Of a DNA stretch of 40,874 nucleotides, positions 1-7,007 are shown in pieces. The position numbers were made by a program, and so were the translations under genes. The DNA lies in the IMG/VR virus record IMGVR_UViG_3300035211_000099, positions 1 to 40,874 of that record; one strand, given 5' to 3'. Within the stretch, counting starts at the first letter, position 1. The number at the start of each line of letters is the position of its first letter. The stretch comes from a virus. Under the pieces are notes generated by a model. It saw only the letters and a list, made by a program, of their open reading frames with translations. It had not been told where the DNA came from and made no database searches.

Positions 1-32
1 GGTAAATTTCGATCGCTGGGTTTTCAAGCTCA

Positions 33-95
33 CAACTTGTCAACAGACTTGACAAAAATTCTTGACAAGTTGCGCATATAAGTTATATTTTTTCT
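33..95 (+). promoter_or_regulatory. Promoter with overlapping inverted-repeat operator for the packaging operon
   Basis: A TTGACA box (62-67) and a TATATT box (84-89) are separated by 16 nt. The -35 box is part of a perfect 11-bp inverted repeat, CAACTTGTCAA (33-43) against TTGACAAGTTG (62-72), with a further TTGACA at 49-54 between the arms. A repressor bound here would cover the -35 region. The start codon at 96 is only six bases past the -10 box, so the transcript is probably leaderless. The boxes are seen; repression is inferred. Confidence 0.6.
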
Positions 96-746
96 ATGTC
101 TACAAAAAATACAAACAATATTATCTCCCAAACATCAGCTGCAAGAATAGCAGGAACTTCACGTCAGGCAATCTCAAGCTTGAGAATAAATTCAACATAT
201 AATTTTTTTACAGAAAATGGAAAAGTTGACATCAATAATCCAGACTGGCATTCGTATCTTGAAGAGCGAAAAAATAAGGGCAGCCTGGGAAAACATTCGG
301 CAGAAAAAATAACGATAAATAAAGCTACAAGAGATTCAGGGACGAAAAAACGCATAAAAAAAGAAGTTGATCAGTCGAAAAAAAAACAATTGGCAAAAAA
401 TGAATGGAATCGCAAGCATTCGTTAACCGGAGGTTTTGATCCTGGAATGTTTGTTCCCACAAATCCTGCTCAATTAAAATCTCTAACAGATATTGCAGCG
501 AAAAGCTTGGAAATGAGAATAAAACTCGGCGAATACATACACCGAGATATTATTGAAAACTATATGGATAAAATATCAAACGAGATAAATCAGTTTGTTT
601 ATCTTGGTCGGTCCATCTCTAAAAAAGTTTGTGAAAAACTAGATCGAATTGGGATGGAAAAAACATTTGAAAAAATCATCGCCGAGGAAGTAGAAAAAAT
701 AATTATACAGATCATAAAATCATGCAATGACATCAAAAAAATATGA
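96..746 (+). CDS. Putative terminase small subunit (HTH-containing)
   Basis: This 216-residue protein probably recognises phage DNA for packaging. Residues 12-30 (SQTSAARIAGTSRQAISSL) look like a helix-turn-helix, followed by a charged Lys/Arg-rich linker (about 60-115) and a helical C-terminal half (about 125-216) likely to mediate oligomer or large-subunit contacts. That layout, and its place at the head of an operon ending in the large terminase, suit a Nu1-type small subunit. No Shine-Dalgarno site precedes the ATG and the -10 box ends six bases before it, so translation is probably leaderless. No other Met lies nearby to serve as start. The family call rests mainly on context; a plain DNA-binding regulator is possible. 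Confidence 0.5.
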   Translation: MSTKNTNNIISQTSAARIAGTSRQAISSLRINSTYNFFTENGKVDINNPDWHSYLEERKNKGSLGKHSAEKITINKATRDSGTKKRIKKEVDQSKKKQLAKNEWNRKHSLTGGFDPGMFVPTNPAQLKSLTDIAAKSLEMRIKLGEYIHRDIIENYMDKISNEINQFVYLGRSISKKVCEKLDRIGMEKTFEKIIAEEVEKIIIQIIKSCNDIKKI

Positions 747-771
747 AAATTGAAAAAAAGGAGTTTTTAGG

Positions 772-1431
772 ATGAAATTTTTTGAAACTAAAAAAGTAGA
801 ATTGCAAATATTAGAAGAGACTCTCGGTAATCCGCAAATGATGAGTGACAAAGAATTTAATGGGCTTGTTAAGTCCATTAAAGAAAAAGGATTTATATTA
901 GATAATCCCGTAGTCTGGGAATATGAACAAAATAAATATAAAATCATATCAGGACATCACAGAATTAAAGCAGCAATGAAAGCCGGATACAAAGAATTGG
1001 ATTGTAAAATTTTGGAAGATATATCAGAAAAGCAGGCTAGGTTGTTAGTATTAGAAGCGAATCAAAGGAGAGGTAAATTAGACGGTACAAAATTTGAAAG
1101 ATATATTCAGGATATATTATCAGATTTTGAAGAAATAAATTTAGATGAGATTGACGAGTCAATAGGCAAAATTACAAAAGATATTATTGATATGGAACCG
1201 GAATTACAACAAGAGTCAGAAAGTTTAAAATTAACAATAACATTTAAGTCATATGAAGAAAAAGAACAATTCTGTGAAGTGTTAGATTTTCATGGAGGGA
1301 GGGGAAGAGCGATTTCAGAAAAAGTAAAAAATTTTGTTGATATTATACTCAGAGATCAGAAAAAGAAAATAGAAAAAGAAGAAAAAGAAGAAATAGAAGA
1401 GGAAGAAGAAAAAGAAGAAATAGAAGAATAG
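772..1431 (+). CDS. ParB/Srx-fold nuclease-like protein (IbrB-like)
   Basis: The first 110 residues are a ParB N-terminal-type domain: an N-terminal 'what to bind' segment, then the hallmark SGHHRIKAAMKAGY (residues 60-73, the GxHRxxA box), then an ARLLVLEANQRRG helix. The C-terminus is an extremely Glu/Lys-rich tail. ParB-like proteins of this size, without the KorB/HTH region of plasmid partition proteins, commonly sit beside PAPS-reductase-like enzymes in phages, as in the E. coli IbrB/IbrA pair. Here the PAPS-reductase-like gene follows after 8 bp. An AAGGAG site precedes the ATG. The biochemical role (nuclease, CTPase or regulator) cannot be told from sequence. Confidence 0.75.
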   Translation: MKFFETKKVELQILEETLGNPQMMSDKEFNGLVKSIKEKGFILDNPVVWEYEQNKYKIISGHHRIKAAMKAGYKELDCKILEDISEKQARLLVLEANQRRGKLDGTKFERYIQDILSDFEEINLDEIDESIGKITKDIIDMEPELQQESESLKLTITFKSYEEKEQFCEVLDFHGGRGRAISEKVKNFVDIILRDQKKKIEKEEKEEIEEEEEKEEIEE

Positions 1432-1439
1432 GGTAAAAT

Positions 1440-2321
1440 ATGGAAAAAATAAGATCAGAAAAAATAAAAGAGCACATCGAATATTTTAATTCTATTCGAG
1501 AAATTGGAGTAATAGAAGCATGTAAACAAGGGATAATTAAAGAAGTAAGCTGTTCTTTCTCGGGAGGTAAGGATAGTTTGGCAACATTATTATGGGCTAA
1601 GAATAATTTACCTTCACAGACAAAAATAATAGGTTCATATGTTAATATTCCATTAGAAAATATAGATATAATTAATTATATAAAATATGTTGAAAAAGAA
1701 ACGGGAATAAAAATAGATATATATCAATATACACCTGAACAAGAGAAAAAACAGATTGATTTACTTCTTAAAACTGCCAAAGAAAATGGTCCACCTTTTA
1801 CGGTAAGATCATGCGTAGCAATTTTAAAAGAACCGTTATATAAAAAATTTAATAGGAAAGTTGATATTGGATTCATCGGTGTACGATGGAAAGAAAGTCA
1901 ATTAAGACAAAATGCTACTAAATTATATCGGTATCACTATGGAATATTTTATCATCCAATAATTTCATGGTCGAAATTTGATGTTTTTAATTATATTAAA
2001 GAAAATAAAATAAAACTTTATCCTGCTTATAAATATGTTGATAGGCTAGGATGTTCAATATGTCCTTTAGGACTAGGGAAAAAAAACTGTTCACAAATCT
2101 ATTTTATTTCTAAAATGCGACATTGCGTTGATTGGGATTTTTACGATAGATGGTATTCGGCAATGGAGAATTTTAAATATGACCATAGTTGCGAATCTTT
2201 TGTACAAAGATTAAATTATTTAAAAAGTAATTGGCGAAAACTTAAAAAATTATTAGAAAAAGATCATGAAGAAATAAAAATTCCTGAATATAATCCACCA
2301 GTTTATGATTGGTTTAAATGA
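1440..2321 (+). CDS. PAPS reductase/PP-loop family enzyme (IbrA/DndC-like)
   Basis: An adenine-nucleotide alpha-hydrolase fold enzyme of 293 residues. The PP-loop SGGKDS is at residues 41-46, and downstream are GFIGVRWKES (about 144-153) and a cysteine cluster C205, C208, C217 plus C125 that could hold a metal or Fe-S cluster. Related proteins include IbrA and the DndC sulfur-transfer enzyme of DNA phosphorothioation. No DndA, B, D or E partners are seen, so phosphorothioation is not supported. It is translationally coupled to the terminase gene through an ATGA overlap and preceded by the ParB-like partner. A phage role in regulation or DNA modification is an inference. Confidence 0.8.
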   Translation: MEKIRSEKIKEHIEYFNSIREIGVIEACKQGIIKEVSCSFSGGKDSLATLLWAKNNLPSQTKIIGSYVNIPLENIDIINYIKYVEKETGIKIDIYQYTPEQEKKQIDLLLKTAKENGPPFTVRSCVAILKEPLYKKFNRKVDIGFIGVRWKESQLRQNATKLYRYHYGIFYHPIISWSKFDVFNYIKENKIKLYPAYKYVDRLGCSICPLGLGKKNCSQIYFISKMRHCVDWDFYDRWYSAMENFKYDHSCESFVQRLNYLKSNWRKLKKLLEKDHEEIKIPEYNPPVYDWFK

Positions 2322-4630
2322 TTTATAAAACAATCACAGAGCTAAAAGAAATAAAACAAAACGGAGCCGCAGAAGATGCGGCTTTTTGTTCGGAAATTTT
2401 AATATCTATTATCAAAAAAAAACCAGATGATTTTTTAAAAAAATATCAAAACACATTATCTGATTTTATTGATATATATGAAAACTATAAACATAAACAA
2501 AACAAGAGTCTTGCTGAAAAATTAGAAAATATCATGACGTTACCAGCAATTGAAATTATCATAATTTTACATATATTGCAATGGTCAAAAACTGGGAAAA
2601 CTAAAGTTGTCTGGCCATTACACCATAAAAAATATTCTGGATTGCCTAAATTTATGTTACCGGAGGAAATTGAAAATGAGATGCACTTATATTTTCAATC
2701 AAGAATACAATCATTTCCAAAATCTGCAATAAACGAAACTGTATCGGAACTTGTTGAGCGTATAAGATACATAGGCCCTGGTGTAACAGCAAGACCCGGG
2801 AAAATATCTTTCATGACAACACCTTATCTACGTGAGCCTGCGAATAACCTGTCGGATAATTCCCCTATTCGTGAAACATATATGATAAAACCTACTCAAA
2901 TCGGATGGACCGTAATGGTAATCGAAAATCATATGCTATACTGCGTATATTTCGGGATCGGGCCAGGTTGCTTTGTTGGCGGAGATCAGACCATGGCAGA
3001 GGAAGAAATTGAAAAGCGTTTTGATGAGATGATTTATTCGTCAAACATGCAAAATAAAATAAAACCAAACATTGTTAAAAAAAAAGGAAAGGCAACGGGA
3101 GATAGGACAGATAGCAAAAGCTATGGAGGAACTTTTTTGCGTGCGGTAGGCCCAAACTCGGAGAGCAAAGCCGCAAGTTTTCCGATGATTGTTTTGTGGC
3201 TTGATGAGATGGACAAATATCCTTTTCAGCTTACTAAAAACGGTGTTAATTCTGGCGATATTGTTGAGAAGTTTACACGCCGTCAAGATAGCTATAGGAA
3301 GAAAGGAATTTCAAAAACACTTGGGGGGAGCACGCCAAAAGATCAAAGTATAAGTCGAATTGAACCGCTAGTTGAGCAAGGTGACAAAAGATATTATAAC
3401 ATAATATGTCCGAAGTGTGGATTACAGCAACCTTTATTGTGGAATAATTTTAAATTTCGTAGAAATGATAAAGGGAAATTGGACATAAAAAGAAAAATAA
3501 TCAATGGAGTTGAAACAATTGTTGATGATGCCTGCTGGTATGAATGCGCTAATAAAGATTGCGACTGGAAAATGAGAGATAGAGATAAAATGGATTTATT
3601 ACAGGAGAAAGGATATGGAGGAAATGCGGAATGGATCCCCACAAAAGAATCAGAACGGCCGTTCGTCAGATCATACGTGATCAACGGATTGTATGGTTTT
3701 CGTGAATGGTGGGACATAGCAGAACATTTTTTAAGGGTCAAAGACGATCCATTCAAATTTAAGGATTTTGTAACTGATACGCTTGGGGAAACATGGAAGG
3801 AAAGCGCAAACAAACCAGATGATAATGAACTTTTTATTTTATCACAAGAACACGAACACTGGCCTCGTGGATTTATAAAAAAAGAAATATTGTTTCTAAC
3901 ATTAACGGCAGATGTTCAAAAGGACAGATTAGAGGCTGGATTGATTGGATGGGGAAGAAACAGACAAGGATATGTCATAGACTACTGGACATGGTCGGGA
4001 CAAACAGAAGCTGTCGAAAATGATTGTTGGGAAAGATTACGAGAAAAAATATATACGAAATATATCAGAGATGATGGACATGAGCTTTTTGTTCAGATTG
4101 CGTTTATTGACACAAGTTATTTGTCTGATACAGTAGATTTATTTTGCGGCAGTTTTGATTATGATCCGAATGGAATAGCAGGAGTGTATCCGGCACAGGG
4201 CCGAGACACGCAAGATGTAATTGTGAAAAAATTAAACAGCAATATTAAAACGCCTGTTATAGGATTTCATGATCAGGAATTAAAACGAGCGTTATATAAC
4301 ATTCTTAAAAAACGTCCGCATGGTTTAAGTTTCCCTGGTTATTATTTGCATTTTAGTTTTGAGTATGGAAATGAGTTCTACAAGCAGCTGACGAGTGAAG
4401 AGATTGTTCAGATAACCGTCAAGGGCGAGCAGCGTGGGTTTAAAATTTTAAATACGAAAAAGCGCCGGAATGAGGTATTAGACATTGTGAAAATGGGGAT
4501 GGCTGCTGTCCAGTGGGCAATGACAAAATATTTTCAGTTAAAAAATGAACAAAGGCGCTTGCAAAAGCGCCCTGAAATACAGGAAGATTATGACCTCTTT
4601 ATGGATTATGTCGAAAATGTTGTTGATTAG
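2318..4630 (+). CDS. Terminase large subunit, GpA family
   Basis: The DNA-packaging motor and nuclease, 770 residues, somewhat longer than lambda gpA (641). The ATPase part shows a degenerate Walker A (KPTQIGWT, 191-198), Walker B VLWLDEMD (292-299) and the coupling motif GGSTP (336-340). A zinc-finger-like insertion follows (CPKC at 364-367, C410, C415). The nuclease part has ADVQKDR (531-537) and FIDTSY (596-601), the acidic motifs of the RNase-H-like domain. The start overlaps the previous stop (ATGA). The stop at 4628-4630 overlaps the stop of a leftward mini-ORF, so transcription converges here. The N-terminal 110 residues have no assigned match. Confidence 0.93.
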   Translation: MIYKTITELKEIKQNGAAEDAAFCSEILISIIKKKPDDFLKKYQNTLSDFIDIYENYKHKQNKSLAEKLENIMTLPAIEIIIILHILQWSKTGKTKVVWPLHHKKYSGLPKFMLPEEIENEMHLYFQSRIQSFPKSAINETVSELVERIRYIGPGVTARPGKISFMTTPYLREPANNLSDNSPIRETYMIKPTQIGWTVMVIENHMLYCVYFGIGPGCFVGGDQTMAEEEIEKRFDEMIYSSNMQNKIKPNIVKKKGKATGDRTDSKSYGGTFLRAVGPNSESKAASFPMIVLWLDEMDKYPFQLTKNGVNSGDIVEKFTRRQDSYRKKGISKTLGGSTPKDQSISRIEPLVEQGDKRYYNIICPKCGLQQPLLWNNFKFRRNDKGKLDIKRKIINGVETIVDDACWYECANKDCDWKMRDRDKMDLLQEKGYGGNAEWIPTKESERPFVRSYVINGLYGFREWWDIAEHFLRVKDDPFKFKDFVTDTLGETWKESANKPDDNELFILSQEHEHWPRGFIKKEILFLTLTADVQKDRLEAGLIGWGRNRQGYVIDYWTWSGQTEAVENDCWERLREKIYTKYIRDDGHELFVQIAFIDTSYLSDTVDLFCGSFDYDPNGIAGVYPAQGRDTQDVIVKKLNSNIKTPVIGFHDQELKRALYNILKKRPHGLSFPGYYLHFSFEYGNEFYKQLTSEEIVQITVKGEQRGFKILNTKKRRNEVLDIVKMGMAAVQWAMTKYFQLKNEQRRLQKRPEIQEDYDLFMDYVENVVD

Positions 4631-4677
4631 ACTTCATTTTCTGATTCTGATACAACCTCTCTCTGATGTTCTGTCAT
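4627..4677 (-). CDS. Possible 16-residue mini-ORF
   Basis: Reads MTEHQREVVSESENEV then stop. It begins two bases past the stop of the preceding leftward gene, and that gene's 3' end supplies an AGGAG ribosome site. It is acidic and too short for family assignment. The ribosome site is the only support, and it may be untranslated 3' sequence. Confidence 0.25.
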   Translation of the reverse strand: MTEHQREVVSESENEV

Positions 4678-4678
4678 A

Positions 4679-4855
4679 TTATTCCCTCTCCTTTCTAATT
4701 TCCTGGCAACACTCAAGTAATTTCCCTGCAACAGGATCAAGCCATTTTGTTTTGAGCAATGCCATTTGAAGTGATTCATGCAAAACCATAAGTTCAAGAT
4801 CAGTATAATTCCTAAATGTTTCAAGAAGTCGACACTTTTCATTTGTACTGTTCAT
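4679..4855 (-). CDS. Small hypothetical protein (58 aa)
   Basis: A short helical protein starting MNSTNEKCRLLETF and ending QEIRKERE. The start at 4855 is set by a strong site, AGGAGAAACAAA just before the ATG. A longer overlapping frame (4627-4842) has no such site and is probably a shadow. Residues 17-35 (about YTDLELMVLHESLQMALLK) are an amphipathic helix. It is the last sizeable gene of the leftward island next to the terminase. No family recognised. Confidence 0.6.
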   Translation of the reverse strand: MNSTNEKCRLLETFRNYTDLELMVLHESLQMALLKTKWLDPVAGKLLECCQEIRKERE

Positions 4856-4865
4856 TTTGTTTCTC

Positions 4866-5219
4866 CTATTGAATTAAATTTTTAACGTACTTTATTTGCC
4901 CTTTTTTATCTCGGACGCAATTGTCCGTATCTGAGGCAAATATATCTAATCTAGTAATATGTATATTTTTGATTGCTAACAATGTGGGTAGAGATACAAT
5001 ATACATAAACCCTTTTGTAACAGGGGGAAGTTGTATACTATCAATATCTTTAAATTTGACAGATATTGACATGTTTTCTGAATACAGAAAACGTTCTTCA
5101 AAAGTAGTAAAGTTAATTCGTCCTACTCCTGGGTATTCTTTAAGATTGCTTGGGAGAGAAATAATATCCCCGTTTGTGTCCTGTATGTTTATTTCGTGTG
5201 GTGTTAAGTTTATAAACAT
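4866..5219 (-). CDS. Conserved phage protein beginning 'FINLTPHEINI'
   Basis: A 117-residue protein. The N-terminal LTPHEINI, the central YIVSLPTLLA and the late RDKKGQI motifs belong to a phage-specific family of unknown function seen near replication or accessory genes of many phages and prophages. No catalytic motif or membrane segment is visible. AAAGG lies before the ATG. It is spaced 10 bp from the next leftward gene, so the two are probably co-transcribed. Confidence 0.7.
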   Translation of the reverse strand: MFINLTPHEINIQDTNGDIISLPSNLKEYPGVGRINFTTFEERFLYSENMSISVKFKDIDSIQLPPVTKGFMYIVSLPTLLAIKNIHITRLDIFASDTDNCVRDKKGQIKYVKNLIQ

Positions 5220-5243
5220 AGTTTTTTTTCCTTTATTAATTTA

Positions 5244-5277
5244 CATATGCAGGCCCCCAAAAAGGGGCTAGCATATG
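5244..5277. other. Strong imperfect inverted repeat between leftward genes
   Basis: Arms CATATGC (5244-5250) and GCATATG (5271-5277) flank inner arms GCCCC (5253-5257) and GGGGC (5264-5268) around a CAAAAA loop. It lies 3' of the gene at 5292 and 5' of the gene at 4866. No T run follows on either strand, so it is more likely an RNA processing or stabilising hairpin, or a protein site, than a simple terminator. Confidence 0.5.
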
Positions 5278-5291
5278 GAAACTATATTCCA

Positions 5292-5513
5292 TCATATGTT
5301 CCTTTCATCCATAGCATAGAAGTAATAGTTGCCATCTATGTAGAATTTAACAATATAATGCGTACAATCTATTACCCACTCCTCAAACAATATGCCTTGT
5401 TCCAGAATGTAATATTGTTTGTAGCAATACGCATCTTCCGTGTTCTGTTCTCTCCACTGCGCAAAATATTTTTGTGCAGCATGGAAATCACTTATTTTAT
5501 TTTTTGTTTTCAT
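5292..5513 (-). CDS. Small hypothetical protein, paralogue of the N-terminus of the gene at 24652
   Basis: A 73-residue protein beginning MKTKNKISDFHAAQKYFAQW. The segment AQKYFAQWREQ...YILEQGILFEEW lines up with GMMAFSRWREDH...YNESILIEKW in the gene at 24652-24981, so the window holds two members of this small family. It is rich in aromatic residues and has no clear motif or membrane span. A strong AGGAGG site precedes the ATG. It probably shares a leftward transcript with its neighbours. Confidence 0.6.
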   Translation of the reverse strand: MKTKNKISDFHAAQKYFAQWREQNTEDAYCYKQYYILEQGILFEEWVIDCTHYIVKFYIDGNYYFYAMDERNI

Positions 5514-5537
5514 ATTTTTCCTCCTTTATTAAATTAT

Positions 5538-5556
5538 CCGGGGCATTACACCCCGG
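5538..5556. other. GC-rich hairpin, possible weak terminator
   Basis: CCGGGG (5538-5543) pairs with CCCCGG (5551-5556) over a 7-nt loop in otherwise AT-rich sequence between two leftward genes. There is no long U run on either strand, so termination is uncertain. Confidence 0.35.
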
Positions 5557-5588
5557 CGGTTTGAGAGTCACTGACGCAATAGCCAATC

Positions 5589-6146
5589 TCACATTTTCCA
5601 CAAATAGCTATTTGGAACATGTTTTTCTATAAATTCATTTTGTTCACTACTATTTTCAAGTAATGAAGCTTTTTTCGGGTCCGAGAGTTTCTTGAACTCT
5701 TTATATATTTTATTTATATGGGTATAGTACCCATTTTCCCACTGTCGTGGTGATTTCCCGTTCATGTACTTTTTTAAGAACGGTAAATTTTCGTGGATAC
5801 CTTCTAGTTTTTTCTCCAAATACGTTTTTGCTTTTTTGTATTTTGAATTGAATCTATCGAACTCATCTTTCTTGCCCCAATTCCCACAATATGAAGAGAG
5901 CTCGATCCACCAATTTTTATTGAGTTCAATAACAATTTCTGTCATTGTGAACCCATTTTGTTTATTTACTATCGTCCCGAAGTCATGAATTCCCTTCCCT
6001 GAGGGAGAAACTTCTACAATTGCACAAATAGTTTCTGGATTTATTTCTTCATGCTTGTAATTTTTGTCACCAGCATGATTTCCGTATCGACTTTGAACTC
6101 TTCTATGCGTCCAAACTATTTCATATTTTTCCATTATTCTTTTCAT
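5589..6146 (-). CDS. Hypothetical protein (185 aa)
   Basis: Begins MKRIMEKYEIVWTHRRVQSR and is preceded by AAGGAG. The sequence is basic and Trp/Tyr rich, with a predicted beta-rich first half (about 1-80, including EICAIVEVSPSGKG-like strands) and a helical, Lys-rich second half. No catalytic motif or membrane segment is seen. It belongs to the leftward island between terminase and head genes and lies downstream of the structured element at 6177-6240. No family recognised. Confidence 0.6.
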   Translation of the reverse strand: MKRIMEKYEIVWTHRRVQSRYGNHAGDKNYKHEEINPETICAIVEVSPSGKGIHDFGTIVNKQNGFTMTEIVIELNKNWWIELSSYCGNWGKKDEFDRFNSKYKKAKTYLEKKLEGIHENLPFLKKYMNGKSPRQWENGYYTHINKIYKEFKKLSDPKKASLLENSSEQNEFIEKHVPNSYLWKM

Positions 6147-6176
6147 TTTTTATTCTCCTTTTTCTTTAACTTAACT

Positions 6177-6240
6177 ACCCTCTGCATTTCCCGGGCTTGG
6201 GACCGGCTGTGGCTGCATTAACGCCCTGATGGGCGTTTTT
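6177..6240 (-). ncRNA. HEARO/omega-RNA-like conserved RNA block, copy 1
   Basis: On the minus strand, in order: hairpin ACGCCC-ATCA-GGGCGT, then AATGCAGCC, then GCCGGTCCCAAGCCCGG and AAATGCAGAGGGT (core read across 6177-6207). Copies at 31372 and 38245 match it at nearly every position. The CCGGTCCCAAGCCCGG core followed by AAAnG...GAGGGT resembles, from memory, the conserved core of HEARO RNAs, the guide scaffolds of IscB nucleases. No IscB or TnpB gene is present. It sits in the 3' untranslated region of the gene at 6243. The first hairpin would also act as a plus-strand terminator (GGGCGTTTTT), the main competing reading. Confidence 0.5.
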
Positions 6241-6242
6241 AT

Positions 6243-6551
6243 TTATATATATTTCTCTACAAATGACTTCATCGCTGAGAAGTCGTATTCTATATAACGA
6301 TGGTCTCTCCCATCATCTCCTTTTCTAAAGGTTTCTTTTTCTTCGAATAGAAGAGTTTCGTCATCTATTTCAATTTCAATTCCTTTGATGCTGAAATCGT
6401 ATTCGGCATCAACATTTTCTAAGTTCTCGAGGAATTCACACATTTCTTCGTCCAAAAAAACTTTTGTATCGTTTACGAATATTGCTTTTCCTTCTGCATA
6501 ATCGTAAATTTTCGAATTTAATACTTTTTTTACCATCTCTGAATTATTCAT
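6243..6551 (-). CDS. Hypothetical acidic protein (102 aa) driven by the repeated promoter
   Basis: Starts MNNSEMVKKVLNSKIYDYAE at 6551. The frame is open further upstream, but the promoter boxes (6586-6614) and a GGAGAAAAAAC site fix this start. It is strongly acidic, with an EIEIDDETLLFEEKE strand region (about 55-75). It has no membrane segment or known motif, and could be a DNA mimic or small regulator, though nothing proves that. It is the first gene of the leftward island, under one of four nearly identical promoters. Confidence 0.65.
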   Translation of the reverse strand: MNNSEMVKKVLNSKIYDYAEGKAIFVNDTKVFLDEEMCEFLENLENVDAEYDFSIKGIEIEIDDETLLFEEKETFRKGDDGRDHRYIEYDFSAMKSFVEKYI

Positions 6552-6585
6552 CGTTTTTTCTCCTTTTTTCTTATTAACTGAGAAC

Positions 6586-6614
6586 AATATACTAATAATT
6601 ATTAGCGTTGTCAA
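6586..6614 (-). promoter_or_regulatory. Leftward promoter with palindromic operator, copy 1
   Basis: On the minus strand TTGACA (6609-6614), 17 nt, TATATT (6586-6591). The spacer holds the perfect palindrome CTAATAATTATTAG (6592-6605). The same arrangement recurs at 25254, 31720 and 38594. Boxes and spacing are near ideal. The palindrome in the spacer points to a common repressor or activator. Confidence 0.85.
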
Positions 6615-6652
6615 GTATTTTATCATTTTTTTTTGCGCTTTTAAAAAAAAAA

Positions 6653-6728
6653 TACGTTTTATACGACATAATACGTAAAATTCTTGACTTTTTCCCATTT
6701 TATTTTTCTTCTATATATAGAGGTAATA
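6653..6728 (+). promoter_or_regulatory. Candidate control region of the head-tail operon
   Basis: An inverted repeat TACGTTTTAT (6653-6662) / ATAATACGTA (6668-6677), one mismatch in ten, lies just before TTGACT (6684-6689). A TATATA stretch at 6712-6717 is too far (22 nt) for a standard sigma-70 -10 box, so a phage activator or non-standard promoter may be needed. AGAGG precedes the ATG at 6729. The repeat is clear; the promoter is tentative. Confidence 0.4.
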
Positions 6729-7007
6729 ATGTCACTCCAAGCGACAGATATAGCAAATTATTTTACGGCTGATCAGATACAGACGGAAATAACATCTATC
6801 CAGTCTGCCATCAGCAATGCCCGTCAATCCATGTCTGATTCATTCGGAGACACACAAGCAAGCCAGACTGTGAAGCGCCAGGCCCTTGATAGGCTTAATA
6901 ACGAGCTTGCGGTATATATTCGCGCATACCAAATTGTTTCAAATAACGAAAGTGCGTCTGCAGAGCTTATCGCGGCAAAATACAATCCTTCATGGCCCCG
7001 TATATGA
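6729..7007 (+). CDS. Putative head-tail joining protein (gpW-like)
   Basis: A 92-residue mostly helical protein, MSLQATDIANYF at the start. The start at 6729 follows an AGAGG site; an upstream in-frame ATG at 6684 lies within the control region and lacks one. Its size and its place between large terminase and portal match lambda gpW, which is added late to close the filled head. Sequence similarity to gpW is not obvious by eye, so the call is positional. It is the first gene of the long rightward virion operon and overlaps the portal start by ATGA. Confidence 0.5.
   Translation: MSLQATDIANYFTADQIQTEITSIQSAISNARQSMSDSFGDTQASQTVKRQALDRLNNELAVYIRAYQIVSNNESASAELIAAKYNPSWPRI

Noticed and set aside
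1440-2321. DNA phosphorothioation (dnd) system
   Set aside because: Only one DndC-like gene; DndA, B, D, E are missing and the ParB-like partner fits IbrA/IbrB better.
4627-4842. Leftward 71-codon frame starting MKSVDFLKHL
   Set aside because: It overlaps the 58-codon gene at 4679-4855, which has a strong ribosome site.
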